Below, piece by piece: positions 8,820 through 20,738 of a stretch of DNA of 64,000 bases. Origin of the DNA: Mermis nigrescens (Eukaryota > Nematoda > Enoplea > Mermithida > Mermithidae); contig JAVLUZ010000154.1 in the NCBI GenBank assembly GCA_036768485.1, positions 39,862,851-39,926,850 on the forward strand, in the 5' to 3' direction. A program made the translations under genes and the position numbers. Position 1 is the stretch's first letter. Every line of letters begins with the position of its first letter. The notes below the pieces were generated by a model. The model made no database searches. It was not told the origin of the DNA and saw nothing but the letters and a program-made list of their open reading frames with translations.

Positions 8820-9173
8820 TGTAATGAAAATTGATACACTCAGCAGATTAAAACAACAAAGAATAAGCGCACGTGTAAATGCAAAAGTTACAAGATGCTT
8901 AGTAAACAAAACACATGTTTTTGCTAGTTTACTCTCTGCGCTGACCACAGTAAACACCTTATCTATTCAATAGGAAACATACAACTTTTAAACAATTCAG
9001 CTTAGGTAGCATAAACGACTCAGCCTTTTTGTAAACACCCACTGATAACACAAGTCCTATAAAAGCCCAAGACCATAGCCAGAGAGAGTAGCGCAGCAGT
9101 CGACGATAATTCACAATATTCCGACTTTAATTATACTCATTCGACTATGATTGTATTATAATTTGTATATAGT
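8820..9173 (+). repeat. LTR-like direct repeat, left copy (family L2, about 355 bp)
   Basis: Nearly identical to 13084-13437. It starts TGTAATGAAAATTGATAC and ends TTTGTATATAGT. It contains CCTATAAAAGCCC near 9056, a likely TATA box, with GCGCAGCAGTCG after it, as in a retroviral R region. The sequence after the left copy is TTGGTGATTC, compatible with a primer-binding site. It lies inside the broken gag region of the L1 retrotransposon. Confidence 0.75.
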
Positions 9174-10993
9174 TGGTGATTCATTAATAAAATTATACAT
9201 AATGTGCCACGACGTATGTTACACTGGAGGTCGCAACGGAGATTCGTTCGACCGTGTTGTTATTTTCTTTGATATAATTATGTTTATGTCACAATATCAA
9301 TTTCATAATTTGTATTTTAACCGTACAGAATTGAATGAGGCGCTCACCACATTTTTACTTTCCTTTTGATTTTAATCAACCAATCCCAACCCCAAACTCT
9401 TCTTATTGTATACGTATATGTGTGTGATGCACTACTTATGATATTATCACAATCTTAGAGGAAAAAAATTGACAAATTACATTATCTTGTTATAACAGTC
9501 TCAAAGTTTTAGACAAAGAAATATTCTCTTTGTGAATAAACTCAGATTAAAGCGAACACATGGAACTTCTACCCTCTTAACAACGTTTGTGGCACATAAA
9601 ATCAGATCAAAAAGATTAATTTGTACGTAATTATATGTTGGAAATTCCGATTTTGAAAAAAACATGGAGAAAGCTTTTATTCTCCTGTGGTGCACCGGAA
9701 AAGAGCGATCTTGTTATTTTGATAATAATTGTGCTGTTGGCAGGGTGGAAGGAAAATGAGAAGCCACTACAAAAACCCCTGGTTCATTGAAAGTTTTGGT
9801 TCTTGTTCCTGTTGTAAATTATGTCGCACCCGTTGGCCTGGGAGAACCAGGTGATCCTAAATGAAGGATGATAAAATTTTGAATGTGCTGAGGGGTGGTT
9901 CAATGAACTAATGAACGCGCCCAGGTCACTAACGCACAATGGGGGCACTGGCCCTATATATTTTGATAGATGTATTAGATTTTGTGGCAGACGTGTCACT
10001 GTTTGAGAAGGCAGACGTGCCTTATGGCGTTCATGTACCCCAAGTTATTGCACATTGGAAGCTTCAGTTTGAATTAAGGCTGTATTTTTCGAGGCATATG
10101 CGTGTATATATTTATGAGCTTACGCTGATAAAGCTCATGTTATGGAAGCTTGTGTATATGTATATTTCCAACCTCTCGCTTTGTGTCAGAATGATTGTGT
10201 ATCCACTCCCAATTCCAGAAAGAAAAATTTATATGAAAGTTTCCTGTCGTTGAAATGAGTTTCTGAGAAAATAAAGCATACGTTTAGAGTTCTGAGAAAA
10301 AAATGCGCCATGCATAGCAGAAGGGTTAACTAGAAGCTTGAATAAACGTGCTAATTTTAACAGAGTAGAATGGTTAAAGTTATCACTTAAAATGAGTTTA
10401 CACTAAAGTGTTAGACCAATATCAATACCACTCCCAAAACCGCATGTAAAACTCACCCTTTTGGAATTCATTCCCAAAAATTTAACATTTTAGTGCTGAA
10501 AATTTTGAGAAGCAAAATTTTGATGAACTTGTCAACCCCCTTGCATCTAACTAGTTCATTAGAAGGAAGCCGTTCGTAAATACAGGTTAAATTAATAAAC
10601 TTTTGTACGCCAAGGTCTATAAAGATGCGCAAAAACAAAACAGTCAGTAATTGTAGAACCAATGCCATTATCAGAGAGCTTAGCTCACTAGCTTCTACTT
10701 TACATTAATTGGCGAATGTATTAATCAAATTAAGCGATTTTTTTAGAATAACATGAAAGTACGATCCCAAAACAGCAAGAAAAGTTTAGGAATCAAATTA
10801 TAATAGGTTCTTTACAATATCTAGTTCCTAAAATTTAAGAATAAAATCTCGCGGAATTAAAATCAGTGCCAAATTCAGTCACGCCCAACATCTAAGCCTA
10901 TACCTATATCTACACTCCATCACCAACCCCTGTCTATTTAGCTAAGGTAAAAACGTGTTACTCTTTATACTAATTATAAACTGATATCAATAG
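9174..10993. other. Interior of the L2 repeat pair, left part; no gene recognised
   Basis: AT-rich sequence with small frames only (for example 9939-10253, 104 codons). No reverse transcriptase, integrase or zinc-knuckle motifs are visible on either strand. Confidence 0.4.
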
Positions 10994-11431
10994 ATGAGTA
11001 CCCTATTCGATAGTATTAATGACAATCTGTCCAAGTTTGTCGTTGAAGTCAGAGACCGCTACGGTTTCATTAAAGAGACACGTTGGTTTTGCGAAGGGTT
11101 GGCCAAAATTGCTGTTGGTCAATGTATGTGGGGACTGCTTAGCGATGAAGCTAAGGAGTGGTACGGATTATTATTCTCAACTCAACACCAATTCCAAAGT
11201 TACATGTGGAATTTACTTTTAAATGAAGAAATACCAGTTGGGTTCACTGTGAACCATATACAAGAGAACTTATCGTCAGAAGCGAAAATATTCTGGAGTA
11301 CTATTATTCCGGAAGAAATGACACTTCTTGTATACAAATTGGATGAAACTGATTATGAATGGCCTGATGATGATACCGAAGTCTGTGATGACTATGATGA
11401 ATCTTTTTATCATGGTAACATCGAGGCGTGA
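10994..11431 (+). CDS. Unknown acidic protein, 145 aa
   Basis: The only sizeable open frame between the two L2 repeats. It starts at ATG 10994 (CAATAGATGAG) and ends at TGA 11429-11431; AAATAATAAA follows within 25 nt as a possible polyadenylation signal. The protein is rich in Trp, Glu and Asp. Its last 30 residues are strongly acidic (DDDTEVCDDYDES). There is no signal peptide, membrane segment or recognised motif. It could be cargo of a non-autonomous LTR element, a gene of the region into which L2 inserted, or a spurious frame. I do not recognise a family. Confidence 0.4.
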   Translation: MSTLFDSINDNLSKFVVEVRDRYGFIKETRWFCEGLAKIAVGQCMWGLLSDEAKEWYGLLFSTQHQFQSYMWNLLLNEEIPVGFTVNHIQENLSSEAKIFWSTIIPEEMTLLVYKLDETDYEWPDDDTEVCDDYDESFYHGNIEA

Positions 11432-13083
11432 GTTATTTTAAAATAATAAATGATAAAGTGGACTTATTCAAATTAAACAACAAAATCAAAACTGTTAAGT
11501 TAAATTCTTCTAAAAATTATGCAGCAAACGTTTAAAATAATTATAAATTGACTTGAATACCATAAGTCCCTATCTCACTTCCATAATTTAGATCATTAAG
11601 ACTAGAGATCATAAAATAATTCATAATGTCCATATACCCCGAATAAACAATACCTTGTGTTCGAGTAAAAATTTAGAATCATGAAGTAATTTCAAATTCA
11701 AAACCAACCCCTACTTCATTGTAAGAATGTGAAATTTTAATAAGAAAATAAATCGAAATTCACATAAAAATTCTTGCAATTTGTGGAAAGAACTTCGCCA
11801 GCTTTAAGCATCTACATACATAGGTCACCACTCGCGCACATACCACCTAAGAGCCGATCCTACTTATATAAAGCATTTATAATTTACACATAAATGACTC
11901 TTAAATAGGTCGTCGTAGAATAAGTAAAAATAAGAATCCCCACATAAAGCAAATAGCATTGCATGTGTAAGTCAAATAAAATTCGAGAAACATAAATAAA
12001 AGTGGGAATTAGCATATTGAATGATTATGATTACCATACTTTTATTTACGTTTAGAACAATCAGTCAAATTTTGTGTAAATTGGTTCAGATTAGACTTAT
12101 TTGAGTATGTTTCGACTCTCAAAGAAATCATTTTGGGAATCGAGAGTAGTAATTACAATTATAAATTCGTTCCTAAGGTATGATCATTCATATTTCATTT
12201 TCTACCGATCAAATTTCTTGTTTAAAATCAGCTCCAATGCCATTCTCAGTTTCACCTAACCCCAAAATATTAAGTCTTAGTATTTGACTAGAGAGAAAAT
12301 CTAAAGTTTACCTCACACTCAACTCCTCATACATAAGAGCTTAGAGATAATAAAATTAACATATTATTGAACAGAAAATATGAAGATTATTTCCTTCCTT
12401 ATTTCACCCTCACAACCAACCCCACCACTATCATATTCGAATAAGGTTTATATGTGATCACAACGATAAGTTACGATACTTAAGATGTCACCAACCTCAT
12501 TATCCTGATGACAACCATCTTGTTTACTATTAAGAAAACCAGAAGGTCATCATGACCCTTTTTGAATTACACGCATGTAGAATAATTTTTCTGAATTATC
12601 TGCTGATCGATTAAGAACTAAAATTGATTGTATTCAAGAAGTTAGTCTCTTACATTACACTGAACCTAAAAACATGAAATGAATCGTGAGGAATGGACCC
12701 TAATGTAATAAATAACGTAGTGATTGTTAAAACCTTAATTAATTTTTAAATATTCGACCAGTTTGCTATAACTATTTGACTAGTGCCTTAGAGAAACATG
12801 TAGGTAGGTACCAATCTGCATCCAAACCATCATGATAACCCCTGTACCCTTCATTCATTTGTGATTTCATTAATCAAGTGTTATTTTTTCCCTAATGCGA
12901 TTCTACACCAATCACCCTCAAAGTCGACAGTGAAGAGCATCAAGAGACAGCCGCAACCTACATAGCAGCAACACGACGAAGGACAATGGATGCAACCGTG
13001 GAAACTATCAGGGAATAAAGACTTTCCTTCCCCACTACAAAAGACCACCTAGACCCCCTAAGTTTTATTAAGGTCGGGAGGTG
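11432..13083. other. Interior of the L2 repeat pair, right part
   Basis: AT-rich, no gene recognised. The last bases before the right repeat (TTAAGGTCGGGAGGTG) are purine-rich, as expected of a polypurine tract priming plus-strand synthesis. Confidence 0.4.
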
Positions 13084-13437
13084 TGTAATGAAAATTGATA
13101 CACTCAGCAGATTAAAACAACAAAGAATAAGCGCACGTGTAAATGCAAAAGTTACAAGATGCTTAGTAAACAAAACACATGTTTTTGCTAGTTTACTCTC
13201 TGCGCTGACCACAGTAAACACCTTATCTATTCAATAGGAAACATACAACTTTTAAACAATTCAGCTTAGGTAGCATAAACGACTCAGCCTTTTTGTAAAC
13301 ACCCACTGATAACACAAGTCCTATAAAAGCCCAAGACCAAAGCCAGAGAGAGTAGCGCAGCAGTCGACAATAATTCACGATATTCCGACTTTAATTATAC
13401 TCATTCGACTATGATTGTATTATAATTTGTATATAGT
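13084..13437 (+). repeat. LTR-like direct repeat, right copy (family L2)
   Basis: Matches 8820-9173 with only a few substitutions. The flanks of the pair (CACCT before the left copy, CGGTG after the right) show no obvious target duplication, so a simple complete insertion is not proven. Confidence 0.72.
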
Positions 13438-13500
13438 CGGTGGAAAATTTTCTAAAAAATAATTATCTTGAAGTTCACTTTAGTTTCATTTTATAAACAG

Positions 13501-13632
13501 ATCACAACACAAGAGTTGCCGCGAATGTTCAAAACTTACAACGAAAGAACATGCCCGGAGCTAAGCCTGGCGGCCTATGTGAAGGCATACAGTAACCGGT
13601 TTGATCTGTGTCGCCTGTTCGGATCGGACGAA
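13501..13632 (+). CDS. Isolated internal coding exon of an unidentified host gene
   Basis: A 132-bp open segment with a consensus acceptor (pyrimidine-rich TTTCATTTTATAAACAG) and donor (GAA then GTAAG). Both boundaries are phase 0, giving 44 residues with the composition of a conserved cytosolic protein (for example AAYVKAYSNRFDLCRLF near the end). GC content is clearly higher than in its surroundings. No partner exons were recognised nearby; they may lie beyond large repeat-filled introns. I cannot name the family. Confidence 0.5.
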
Positions 13633-13639
13633 GTAAGAT

Positions 13640-16600
13640 AACATGCTGAACTTTTGATTAGTTGATAGTATAAACAGTCGTGTATCTAGGATTTTCGTAA
13701 GGAATGATACCACTATTTCGCCCAAAATAGTCGTTTAGTTCCCATACATGTTCTTGTGGGATTTGGGGTATTTAGCTCCGCCCAGAAAAATTTTTATCCC
13801 CCAGCAAAAATTTTTTCACCTCCCTGAATTGACGATTTTTTAAAAGTTTTCAAAAATTTTCTTAAAAGTTGTAGGAAAAGATGCTTCTTTAAGCGTTTTT
13901 AGCCATCTCTTTCCTCAAAAGTACCAAATTTTTGCGCTTCGCGCCATTATACTCATATTTTGACTGTATTTTCTTTTTTCTGAAATTTTCTATGTTTTTA
14001 TGCTCTAGATAGATAAAGCATCGTCAGAAACGCTTAAAAATGACGTTTTTGACGCGTACCTACCATTTTTGGACCCAAAAAAGGCACTTTTTAATTTCAC
14101 CCCCAAATAGTTCCGTAAATTCACCCTTGATTTGTAAAATTGCATTTTTTCGACGTTTTACGAGTTTACTTCCATTCAAAATCATGTTTGACGCAATCAG
14201 CTCCCAAAGAATTGAAAATTTACTACAATTTTTTGCGAAAAATTGATTTTCTTTGACTTTAGCGAAAATTCGTCACGAAACGCAGGTAAATCGTTGAGAT
14301 TAATGCGCAAAGACGCTTCGAGACTTGAATTACTGCTGAATTTCCTGTATTTTGACCATTGAATGCGAAGTGTTGAAAATTTTGAAAATCTATGCTAATT
14401 GACGGAAGAAAATTAAGCCGAAATACCTGTTTCTGCTGCAGAAATTGTTTACTGTCATAAATGTTTGTTGCTACATAAACCTATTCCCGGTAACGACTGA
14501 TTTCCAGTCAGGCCGCCAAGAAAGCAAAAAATGTGATTTAGAATAGAGGCTTAGCCACCAGCCAGGCTTTTTGGTTCGGGAGCACAGATAGAAGTTTTAA
14601 GACTGCTTTTGAATGCTTTGATACGCATTCAATAGTAGAAACTGGTCTCCGGCCTAAGTCTAGCCTAGCCAACTTCTGGGTTTCTAAGGATGAAAAATAC
14701 AAAAAAGTTAAATGCGACGCGAAGCGTCGAAAAATGTCTCAAGTAGAAAGAATTTACCGTCTTGTATAGAAAATTAATTCAGAAAAGCTACTGAAATGAA
14801 GCGCCAAGAAATTTAGTCATTTTTTCCGTTCTAAACACAATTTTGTAGCTTTGTGAACACTGACAAAAAATAATTCTGACGTAATGCCATATTATTAGGC
14901 TTCTAAGAGGAAAGCAGTGCGAATCAGACATGCACGTGGGGGGCAGAGGGATTTGGGGTCCTGACTTCCCAGAATAGAAATGGAAAATTTTTTCGGGAAA
15001 ATGAGGCAGAAAGAAGGTCAGAAACGGATGAAAATTGAAAATTTTTTCGATAGTGCTTCAAATCGACTGATGATAGTATAATAACATAGTTTTAATAGTA
15101 TTTTGGCGCTTATGCAGTTTTTGAGGTCATTTTGGCCCAAAAAAGGTCAATTTTTGACCTGCCTCCGACCGGCTGAGCCTTCCTCCCCTCGACTGACCAT
15201 GCTATACAACTATGGTGCGAGTGCGAATTTCTTACTTTAATATGAAGTACTAGAATATTTTGACTGTTTCAAGCTTTCAAACTCAATTCCGGAGCTTTAT
15301 AAAGAGGAATAACACAACCGGTGATGAGCGCCGGAAAATTTTGTTATTCTTGGTCTTTGAACTCAGCTTAAACCATTTTAAAATCATTAAAAAATATGAA
15401 AAACATCCAGAAATGTTTAGCAATTTTTAACAATTTTACCGTTTTTGTTCTCCTATAATAAACCTATAGAAGAAAAATTTCATGGATGGACGCGCTGATG
15501 AAGCACTCTGCAGCGGGGTTCGGGGCAGAACCCCGAAAATTTTTTGTAAAAAAAGCAGGTTAATATCAAATCGTAAAATATTTCCGTTAAATAAGCGAAA
15601 TCTTGGTTCCGATTTTAGCCTAGAAACACTTGAATGAATCTATTTATTCGTTCAAATGCACAAAACGTGTTCAACTACTTGCTGTTAATAAATGTGAAAT
15701 GTGCCCTGAGCTGAAATGCGTTTCTCGAACTGTACTACGCATGACAGTACAGCAAGCGGGTTGTTGCTACCAACAAGATTTTGGAAAATGTATGAATGAA
15801 AATTTTGCTCTCGCCGTTTCCTGGCCCATTTGTAGCCTTTTTATTAGCAAGATATAGTTAAGAAAACAGAATATGAGCAAAACATAGGAATACTTTGCCA
15901 TTCATTTCAATGAAAATGGTATTATTTGTCCTTGTAAAGAAAGATAAAAAAGAGAATAGCCAAACTAGTAGACAATTATTTCCGCACTTCCACCATGATG
16001 CGCAACAAGAATGTGTAGTTTCATTCAAAGAACGAAAAAGTATACGTTAGATCGTTAACTTGGTGAATTATTTTAGCTGATTAGAGCTTTCAAACTCATT
16101 AAGTGTTTAACAATAAATAATAACGATTGGAAAATTTTGGCGTTTTGCACCATCAAAGTTAACAAATTTTCTGATATTTAGGGGACACGTGTCCCCTGTG
16201 CTTCCCTCCTGGTTACGCCCTTGTTTAGAAAAAATTTTAAGCGGAAAAGGCCGGAAAAATATCAGAAATTATTATCACCGACGACCAAAAGTCACAGCAA
16301 ATTACATATCCATCATAGGTAGCGCGAATATAATTGGGCACCCACAACATTTGAGCCCCCTACAGCTATGACAGGACACAATAGTTTTGAATTGTAGGGG
16401 AGGGATTCTCCAGTTCGCATTACTTCTTGAGGGTAGTGTAGAGAGTGCAAAAATCTGCGCAGGTAAAGACAGATTTCGGTTACGTTTTTTCCTTGTTGAT
16501 ATCTGCCAAGAACTCCAGTTATGAGTCCCAAAAAATTTTCAAATATAAATGTACTACGGCTTAAGGGATACTTTCTGCTTAACAGTAAGCTTTTGCACCT

Positions 16601-17020
16601 CTCAACACGAAGTTAGATCTAGGGGTTTAAGCTTTACACTCTACTGGATGGCGTAAAAACAGATTGTGTCTAAGATTTCTCCGCCAAGCTTCGAGGGTAA
16701 AATAAAATATTTCGCAAGGGTAAAATAAAATACTAATCAAGAAGAAAACTTCTTTTATTTTTACTAGGTTTCTAGCGCAATATGGTTCTAGACTGCCAGA
16801 AAAGTCAATATCTTAAACGCCTTTTATTTAGTTTGAAGCGTTAGAGTACTGTAATATTTGACAGACAGCGGCTAAAAATCTGAAAAAATAAATCTTCATT
16901 TTTTATCTTTATCTTAAACAACTTTTATTTGTTTTATTCTCACGGTGAACACGTAAAATAATTTTTATTAATGTGCAAGTTTATTTCACTTTCTAACTTT
17001 CTAAATGGAAACAATACAGT
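13640..17020. other. Repeat-rich stretch without genes
   Basis: Includes an inverted copy of the CAGACATGCACAGC family (about 13745-14110) and another related piece near 14930-15200. The segments near 13930 and 15500 carry the short hairpin motifs typical of this genome's miniature elements. No coding gene is supported; the frame at 15630-15857 has no homology I recognise. Confidence 0.4.
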
Positions 17021-17120
17021 NNNNNNNNNNNNNNNNNNNNNNNNNNNNNNNNNNNNNNNNNNNNNNNNNNNNNNNNNNNNNNNNNNNNNNNNNNNNNNNN
17101 NNNNNNNNNNNNNNNNNNNN
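17021..17120. other. Assembly gap (100 N)
   Basis: Exactly 100 Ns, an unsized scaffold gap, directly beside a tandem repeat that probably caused the break. Confidence 0.99.
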
Positions 17121-17430
17121 ACAAAACTTCCCGAACTACCCCCATCCCTATGGACAACTTTTTTGAAAGTTCCCGAACTTTTCCCTTCCCTAGGGACTTG
17201 TAGAAAATTTCCGAACCACCCCCTTCCCCCAGGGATAAGTTTTTGAAAGTTCCCGAACTCCCTTTCCCCCAAGGACGAAAGTTCCCGAACTACCCCCATC
17301 CCTATGGACAACTTTTTGAAAGTTCCCGAACTACCCCCCTTCCCTATGGACAACTTTTTGAAAGTTCCCGAACTACCCCCTTCCCTATGGACAACTTTTT
17401 TGAAAGTTCCCGAACTACCCAAGGAATGCT
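17121..17430 (+). repeat. Tandem repeat, unit about 45 bp
   Basis: Head-to-tail units containing GAAAGTTCCCGAACTACCCC and CCCTATGGACAACTTTTTGA, about seven copies to the right of the gap. The long minus-strand frame over it is a repeat artefact. Confidence 0.9.
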
Positions 17431-17712
17431 CCTCTTAGGCTTATGACACGATCCCCCTTAGGCTTATTTACCCCATTCCCAACCCAGGGCGCACTCAGGG
17501 CGCACCCCTCACCCCCGCCTATATTATAACACAGGGAACCCCTCAGGGCGCACATTCTCAGAGCCAGGGCGCACATTTCAACCCCCATTTTCCAGCTGCT
17601 TACCACGGCCGCCTATACTATAACAGGAAAAAGTTCCCAAACCTAGTTCCACCTATCTTATAACATGGGCTATATTATAACGTTGCCCCCCAGAGTGACA
17701 CGCTATACTACT

Positions 17713-18802
17713 CTGAGTGAACATTTTTTGACTTTGATGAGAGGATCGGGAAGATCGACCTTTGGTTGGAAGGTCGGGGAGGATCCCTCCCCACCCTCTT
17801 ATTACACGGGTACCTAGTATGTGTACATGTACATACTTTTTATTTTTTCCTGTAGAGCTTTATGTAAGAAGACGCTTTGAGCAGTGGTCGTCACCTTGCG
17901 TTTCAAGGGAAATATTCCTTCGCCGATATATTCTGCTCTCTTGCGCCATCCCAAGTCAGCGCCGAGTGGTGATTTTACTTAACAATCGTTTCTTATCAAT
18001 TGGTAGGCGACTTCGGCAGATCCCATCACACGCCAAAACTAAGTTCGCTAAACTTATTTTAAATCGGAATCACTTTGATGTATTTTTGAGATGCACGGTT
18101 CTTCAAAGAGGATCGCGGAAAAAAGGATTTTTCCAGGAGCTAACAACCATTCAAGCGGTCAGTATTGATGAGTTTTGACATTCATTTTCGCTCGCTTTTT
18201 AAGTCATTTCTCATAAGCTTAAGACTGGCTTGGATAATATACATATGCTTTAAGAATGCTCAGCCCTGGATGCTGCTGCTTTGGTAATTTTGTAAATTAA
18301 TCTTTTGAAAATTTCGTAATTTGTACGTCACAAACCGAAAAGCAACATTTACAATTATCTATTCGATTATTAATACGATGAATATTTTTTCATTATCAAA
18401 ATATATTAATATTCCTATTAGTTACAATTAATTTTTTTAAGTTATTGGACACACGTTAGCGCATTTAAGCACGGTCTGTGTATTCGCAAACAGTCGTGTT
18501 CATACGTGGGCAGCAAAAAAATTCTGGGGGGTGCAAGAAATGTCTGCTAACGATATAATGAACTATGCCAACACTAAGTCCCAAGCAATTGCTAGATCCT
18601 TGATTACCTCACAGTGTGCACGTGTGCTGCGCACTGTGCAGCACATGTGCAGCATGTATTTATAAAAACGTCGGATCTAAATATGGCAGTCATTTAGTGT
18701 CTTTGGCCGAGTTAGACATGGTTGTTCTATGCACACTGTGCAACAAAAGATTGTCGAATAATTTTACATTAAAGAGGCATCATCAGCTTTTACATCTCTC
18801 AA
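17713..18802 (+). repeat. Right copy of the 1.09-kb direct duplication
   Basis: Matches 1628-2717. Here the coding sequence continues intact beyond the point where the left copy breaks, so this copy preserves the ancestral arrangement. Confidence 0.85.
18612..18660. promoter_or_regulatory. GTGCAC/GCAGCAC palindromic cluster before the zinc-finger gene
   Basis: Overlapping GTGCAC, GTGCTGC and GCAGCACATG words can form a hairpin (GTGCTGC pairing with GCAGCAC) just upstream of TATTTATAAAAA. A second cluster of the same words lies downstream of the gene (19675-19765). Confidence 0.45.
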
Positions 18803-19410
18803 TGGATACAGCAAACAGTGATACAGAAGATGACAAAACTGTTACTTCAGAAGAAGAAGGTGAGGAAGAAGGCAAACAGGAAAAACGAGAAATAGAGGAG
18901 AAAGAGGACGACCAAGAGGGTTCTGAGGAGGAAGAAACATCAGACAATATTTCGGATAGTGATGATGAGCCTGATATCAAAAATGGTTGGCAGAATGAAT
19001 TCTGGCGTGCAATGATGGAGAATGCTGTACGAGACATGGCAGTTATTCCAGATACTGCTGAAAAACTGAGCAACCCACCCTTCTTCAACGCTTTTTTGTC
19101 AAAGCTTCACGAAAATTATGACGAACTTGTTTTCCTGCAAAAAGCGTTGGAAGAAAGTGATTTAGATACAAAACTGTCTGCAACGGTAGACTTTTTTAAA
19201 TCAAAGCTGAACTTTGGGGGTACTGAAGCAATAAAGATGGCGTGGAATTCTCGAAAGCATCTATTCAAGAAACTTATCAGTAAAAATGCTGATATCCTGT
19301 CTGATGAATTACAAGAAAGGCAAGAAGATAATGAAGATACGAGTGAAATTCCAAACAGTCGAGAAACAACGTCAGTCCAAGACTACAACGATATGCTAAA
19401 AAGATATTGA
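18718..19410 (+). CDS. C2H2 zinc-finger protein with acidic linker and helical C-terminal domain (230 aa)
   Basis: Started at ATG 18718; a longer open frame begins with GTG at 18616 and is not favoured. One finger, C-X2-C-X12-H-X4-H, occupies residues 5-26. An extremely Glu/Asp-rich segment follows (about 35-80), then a predicted helical domain with a WQNEFWRAMME motif. Near the end is a lysine-rich stretch (AWNSRKHLFKKLI). Single-finger proteins with acid-rich linkers and a similar RK..L tail occur in arthropod Polintons, so I tentatively assign it to the family fossilised at 3221-6187. The duplicated upstream region supports this link. A TATA box (TTTATAAAAA) lies about 60 nt before the ATG. 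No frameshift is seen. Confidence 0.65.
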   Translation: MVVLCTLCNKRLSNNFTLKRHHQLLHLSMDTANSDTEDDKTVTSEEEGEEEGKQEKREIEEKEDDQEGSEEEETSDNISDSDDEPDIKNGWQNEFWRAMMENAVRDMAVIPDTAEKLSNPPFFNAFLSKLHENYDELVFLQKALEESDLDTKLSATVDFFKSKLNFGGTEAIKMAWNSRKHLFKKLISKNADILSDELQERQEDNEDTSEIPNSRETTSVQDYNDMLKRY

Positions 19411-20738
19411 GAGCTAAAGAGTTTCGATTAGCAGGATAAATTATCAAAAGGTTTTATGCCTGCGTCTATGAAATGTATGGCTGATTGCACGATCGTATGT
19501 ACCATTCACTTTACTGTGTAACCTTCCATTACTTAGCTGAAAAGTAAAAAACCTAGGTGGAGAAAATGACAATGAACTTAAGATTATTCACATGATAAAG
19601 ATAATATTCTTAAAGTGATAATAGTTTCTAGGCCCGGTACAGCTGCTGAGAATACATCTTCTTTGCATCCACTTTGTGCACTAATGTGCCACATCAAAGC
19701 GCACTGTGTTGCACAGTGCACTGCACACTTACGCGCACACTTGGTAGTTGGGCGGTGCACTGTGCGGGCAGTTATTTTGTGTATTTTCTTATGCCTTAAG
19801 CAGAACCCCCAAAATTTGATCGCTGCCCTTGTATGCTTACGCGCCTCTTGATGAATTAGTGAACAGGCAATATTTTGAATGAAATTGATGCCATATTTAT
19901 TACTTTCCCAGCATGACGTTCACAATTTCTTTGTATTAATTTCCTTAATTCGTATTTTGTTTATTTTTATTATATTGACGGCCCCCTGCTGAAGAAGAAG
20001 CATACTACATCTTCCACTGACAAAGTTATTAGTAAAATTCGTCTTCCTCAAATTTTGTTGTTAAAACGTTTAGCTTAAGGCGATTGCGAATTTTACCAAA
20101 GAACTTACGGTTTTCTGAACAGGCCTTAATAATCCTTCGAGAAAAAACAGTACTAGATATAGCTCGTATCGGTTTAGATCTGCATTTTATCGCTTGTATA
20201 AATACATGCAATTTTTATTTCATCATTTTTTCTGCAAAAATGAGCTACCATCGCTTATTTGTACTGCTATAGTGAACGAAACACATGCAAGCATTGACAC
20301 ATTATTTCTTATCTACCATATAAACTGATAATGAAACAGCTAATAACGCGTCAATGTTTAGCTCATATTAGGATTTTAATGCTTAATAATCTTGTGTTCA
20401 AATAGAACACTTATGTGATAGTTATTAAGTTTTGCTTGATATTCAAGCATATATTATTATTTAGATTTTCTTCTTACTCCAATATATATGACAATTTAAC
20501 GTCCGCTTTTATTAAACGTGCATAAGTATAGCTTATTTTGTGTTTCATTAGATTTTTTTCGCTGGATTAGAGCCAGAGGCGTTATTTTGTTTGTATGTCA
20601 TAAGTATGAACTTAATAGGTACATATGTAGACGTGGGATTTTAGGTACGACTTTGCAAATTCTATGATAATCCAGTTTTGAATCATTGCCTGTATCTAAC
20701 CAATTAAACTCTATGAAAAGCAGTTTTTATGACGATAA
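19411..20738. other. Stretch without a recognised gene
   Basis: Near 19675-19765 it holds a cluster of GTGCAC and GCACTGTGC words matching those upstream of the zinc-finger gene. The rest is AT-rich with small frames only. Confidence 0.4.

Noticed and set aside
8667..8957. Minus-strand ORF beginning MFTVVSAESK, found twice (also 12958-13221)
   Set aside because: It lies entirely in the L2 repeats and overlaps the plus-strand LTR features; no conservation beyond the repeat itself.
16940..17422. 160-aa minus-strand ORF
   Set aside because: It crosses the N gap and consists of the 45-bp tandem repeat.
18616..18717. N-terminal extension of the zinc-finger protein (cysteine-rich MHVCCALC start)
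   Set aside because: The longer frame starts with GTG and overlaps the TATA box and the palindromic word cluster; the ATG at 18718 is a better start.
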